Shown here: piece after piece, positions 5,374 to 5,639 of the stretch | How the letters are laid out: every line of letters starts with the position of its first letter | Numbering within the stretch: the first letter of the stretch is position 1 | From: DASXPG01 sp036493755 | GTDB lineage: Bacteria; Gemmatimonadota; Gemmatimonadetes; Gemmatimonadales; JACORV01 | Assembly (NCBI GenBank): GCA_036493755.1 | Contig: DASXPG010000042.1 | Coordinates: 1-5,639, forward strand | Length of the DNA: 5,639 nucleotides | Direction: 5' to 3' | Notes under the pieces: generated by a model | Told to the model about the DNA's origin: nothing | Database searches by the model: none | What the model saw: the letters and a program-made list of their open reading frames with translations, nothing else | Translations under genes and position numbers: made by a program

Positions 5374-5639
5374 CTGATGAACGGTGCCGGTACGCTGGAT
5401 CTTCCCCCAGCCGAATCTCTTTCCCTTGATCGCGCCCACCACCGCTTTCCAGAGTACATAGTACATCGTCTGCCGGTAGATGAAGCGCTGCCAGAACAGC
5501 CACCAGAGCTGCTTGTAATCCTCGTCGTCCAGGATGAATGCCACCAGCGACGCCGCCAGATCCACCGCGAAATAGAGCGCGTAGAAAAAGCCGGTCTGGG
5601 CAAGGAGTCTGGTCAGCTGCGGCTGCCAATCGAGCTGCT
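5347..5639 (-). CDS. Membrane glycosyltransferase (family 2-like), C-terminal fragment
   Basis: Reading from the right edge (two leftover bases, then CAG CTC GAT), this frame is open for 96 codons to TAA at 5349-5347; the N-terminal part, including any catalytic domain, lies outside the window. Two hydrophobic stretches are visible, near residues 13-37 (GFFYALYFAVDLAASLVAF) and 45-68. Between and after them come WWLFWQRFIYRQTMYYVLWKA and GKRFGWGKIQRTGTV. This (Q)RxxYRQ...YY...KA...G...GWGKxxRTG pattern is typical of the membrane C-terminus of processive family 2 glycosyltransferases of the cellulose/hyaluronan/poly-GlcNAc synthase type. The protein probably sits in the inner membrane and builds a polysaccharide or lipid-linked glycan. 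Its product cannot be told from this fragment. The rpsF promoter overlaps its end and no terminator is apparent. Confidence 0.7.
   Translation of the reverse strand, partial: QLDWQPQLTRLLAQTGFFYALYFAVDLAASLVAFILDDEDYKQLWWLFWQRFIYRQTMYYVLWKAVVGAIKGKRFGWGKIQRTGTVHQFTTSAPTG

Noticed and set aside
5328..5629. Two alternative minus-strand frames of about 90-96 codons near the right edge
   Set aside because: The third minus frame, open from the edge to 5347, gives a membrane glycosyltransferase C-terminus with matching hydrophobicity and RTG motif; the others read through it without features.

Overview
The window is a GC-rich bacterial chromosomal segment in which every supportable gene lies on the minus strand, so the genes read from right to left. 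The core is a ribosomal-protein cluster, rpsF - rpsR - DUF2232 membrane protein - rplI. A fused DhaL (DAK2)-DegV protein, the ribosome silencing factor rsfS and a secreted zinc metallopeptidase follow it. High GC, many GTG starts, the DhaL-DegV fusion and a peptidase joined to a TolB-type propeller would fit Gemmatimonadota or a related lineage. That placement is an inference; no rRNA or lineage marker is present.

Layout from the right edge. The C-terminal 96 residues of a family 2-type membrane glycosyltransferase run from 5639 to 5347. A short intergenic region (5256-5346) carries a sigma70-like promoter whose -10 overlaps the glycosyltransferase stop codon, then a leader with a hairpin and a possible pseudoknot ending at the rpsF ribosome binding site. 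The rpsF gene (start revised to GTG at 5255) overlaps rpsR by one base. A perfect GC-rich hairpin fills most of the 31-nt gap before the DUF2232 gene. Then come rplI (22-nt gap), the DhaL-DegV gene (7-nt gap) and rsfS (4-base ATGA overlap). A 25-nt gap leads to the metallopeptidase gene, which runs off the left edge after 327 codons.

The tight spacing suggests one transcription unit from the promoter near 5346-5373 through at least rsfS, and probably the peptidase. It would join small- and large-subunit ribosomal proteins and a ribosome-silencing factor with a protein probably involved in fatty-acid phosphorylation for phospholipid synthesis. This is mostly a housekeeping region. The points most worth a second look are the single-chain FakA/FakB-like architecture and the structured rpsF leader. 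I see no mobile element, CRISPR array, tRNA or rRNA, and no stretch over 300 bases without a gene.
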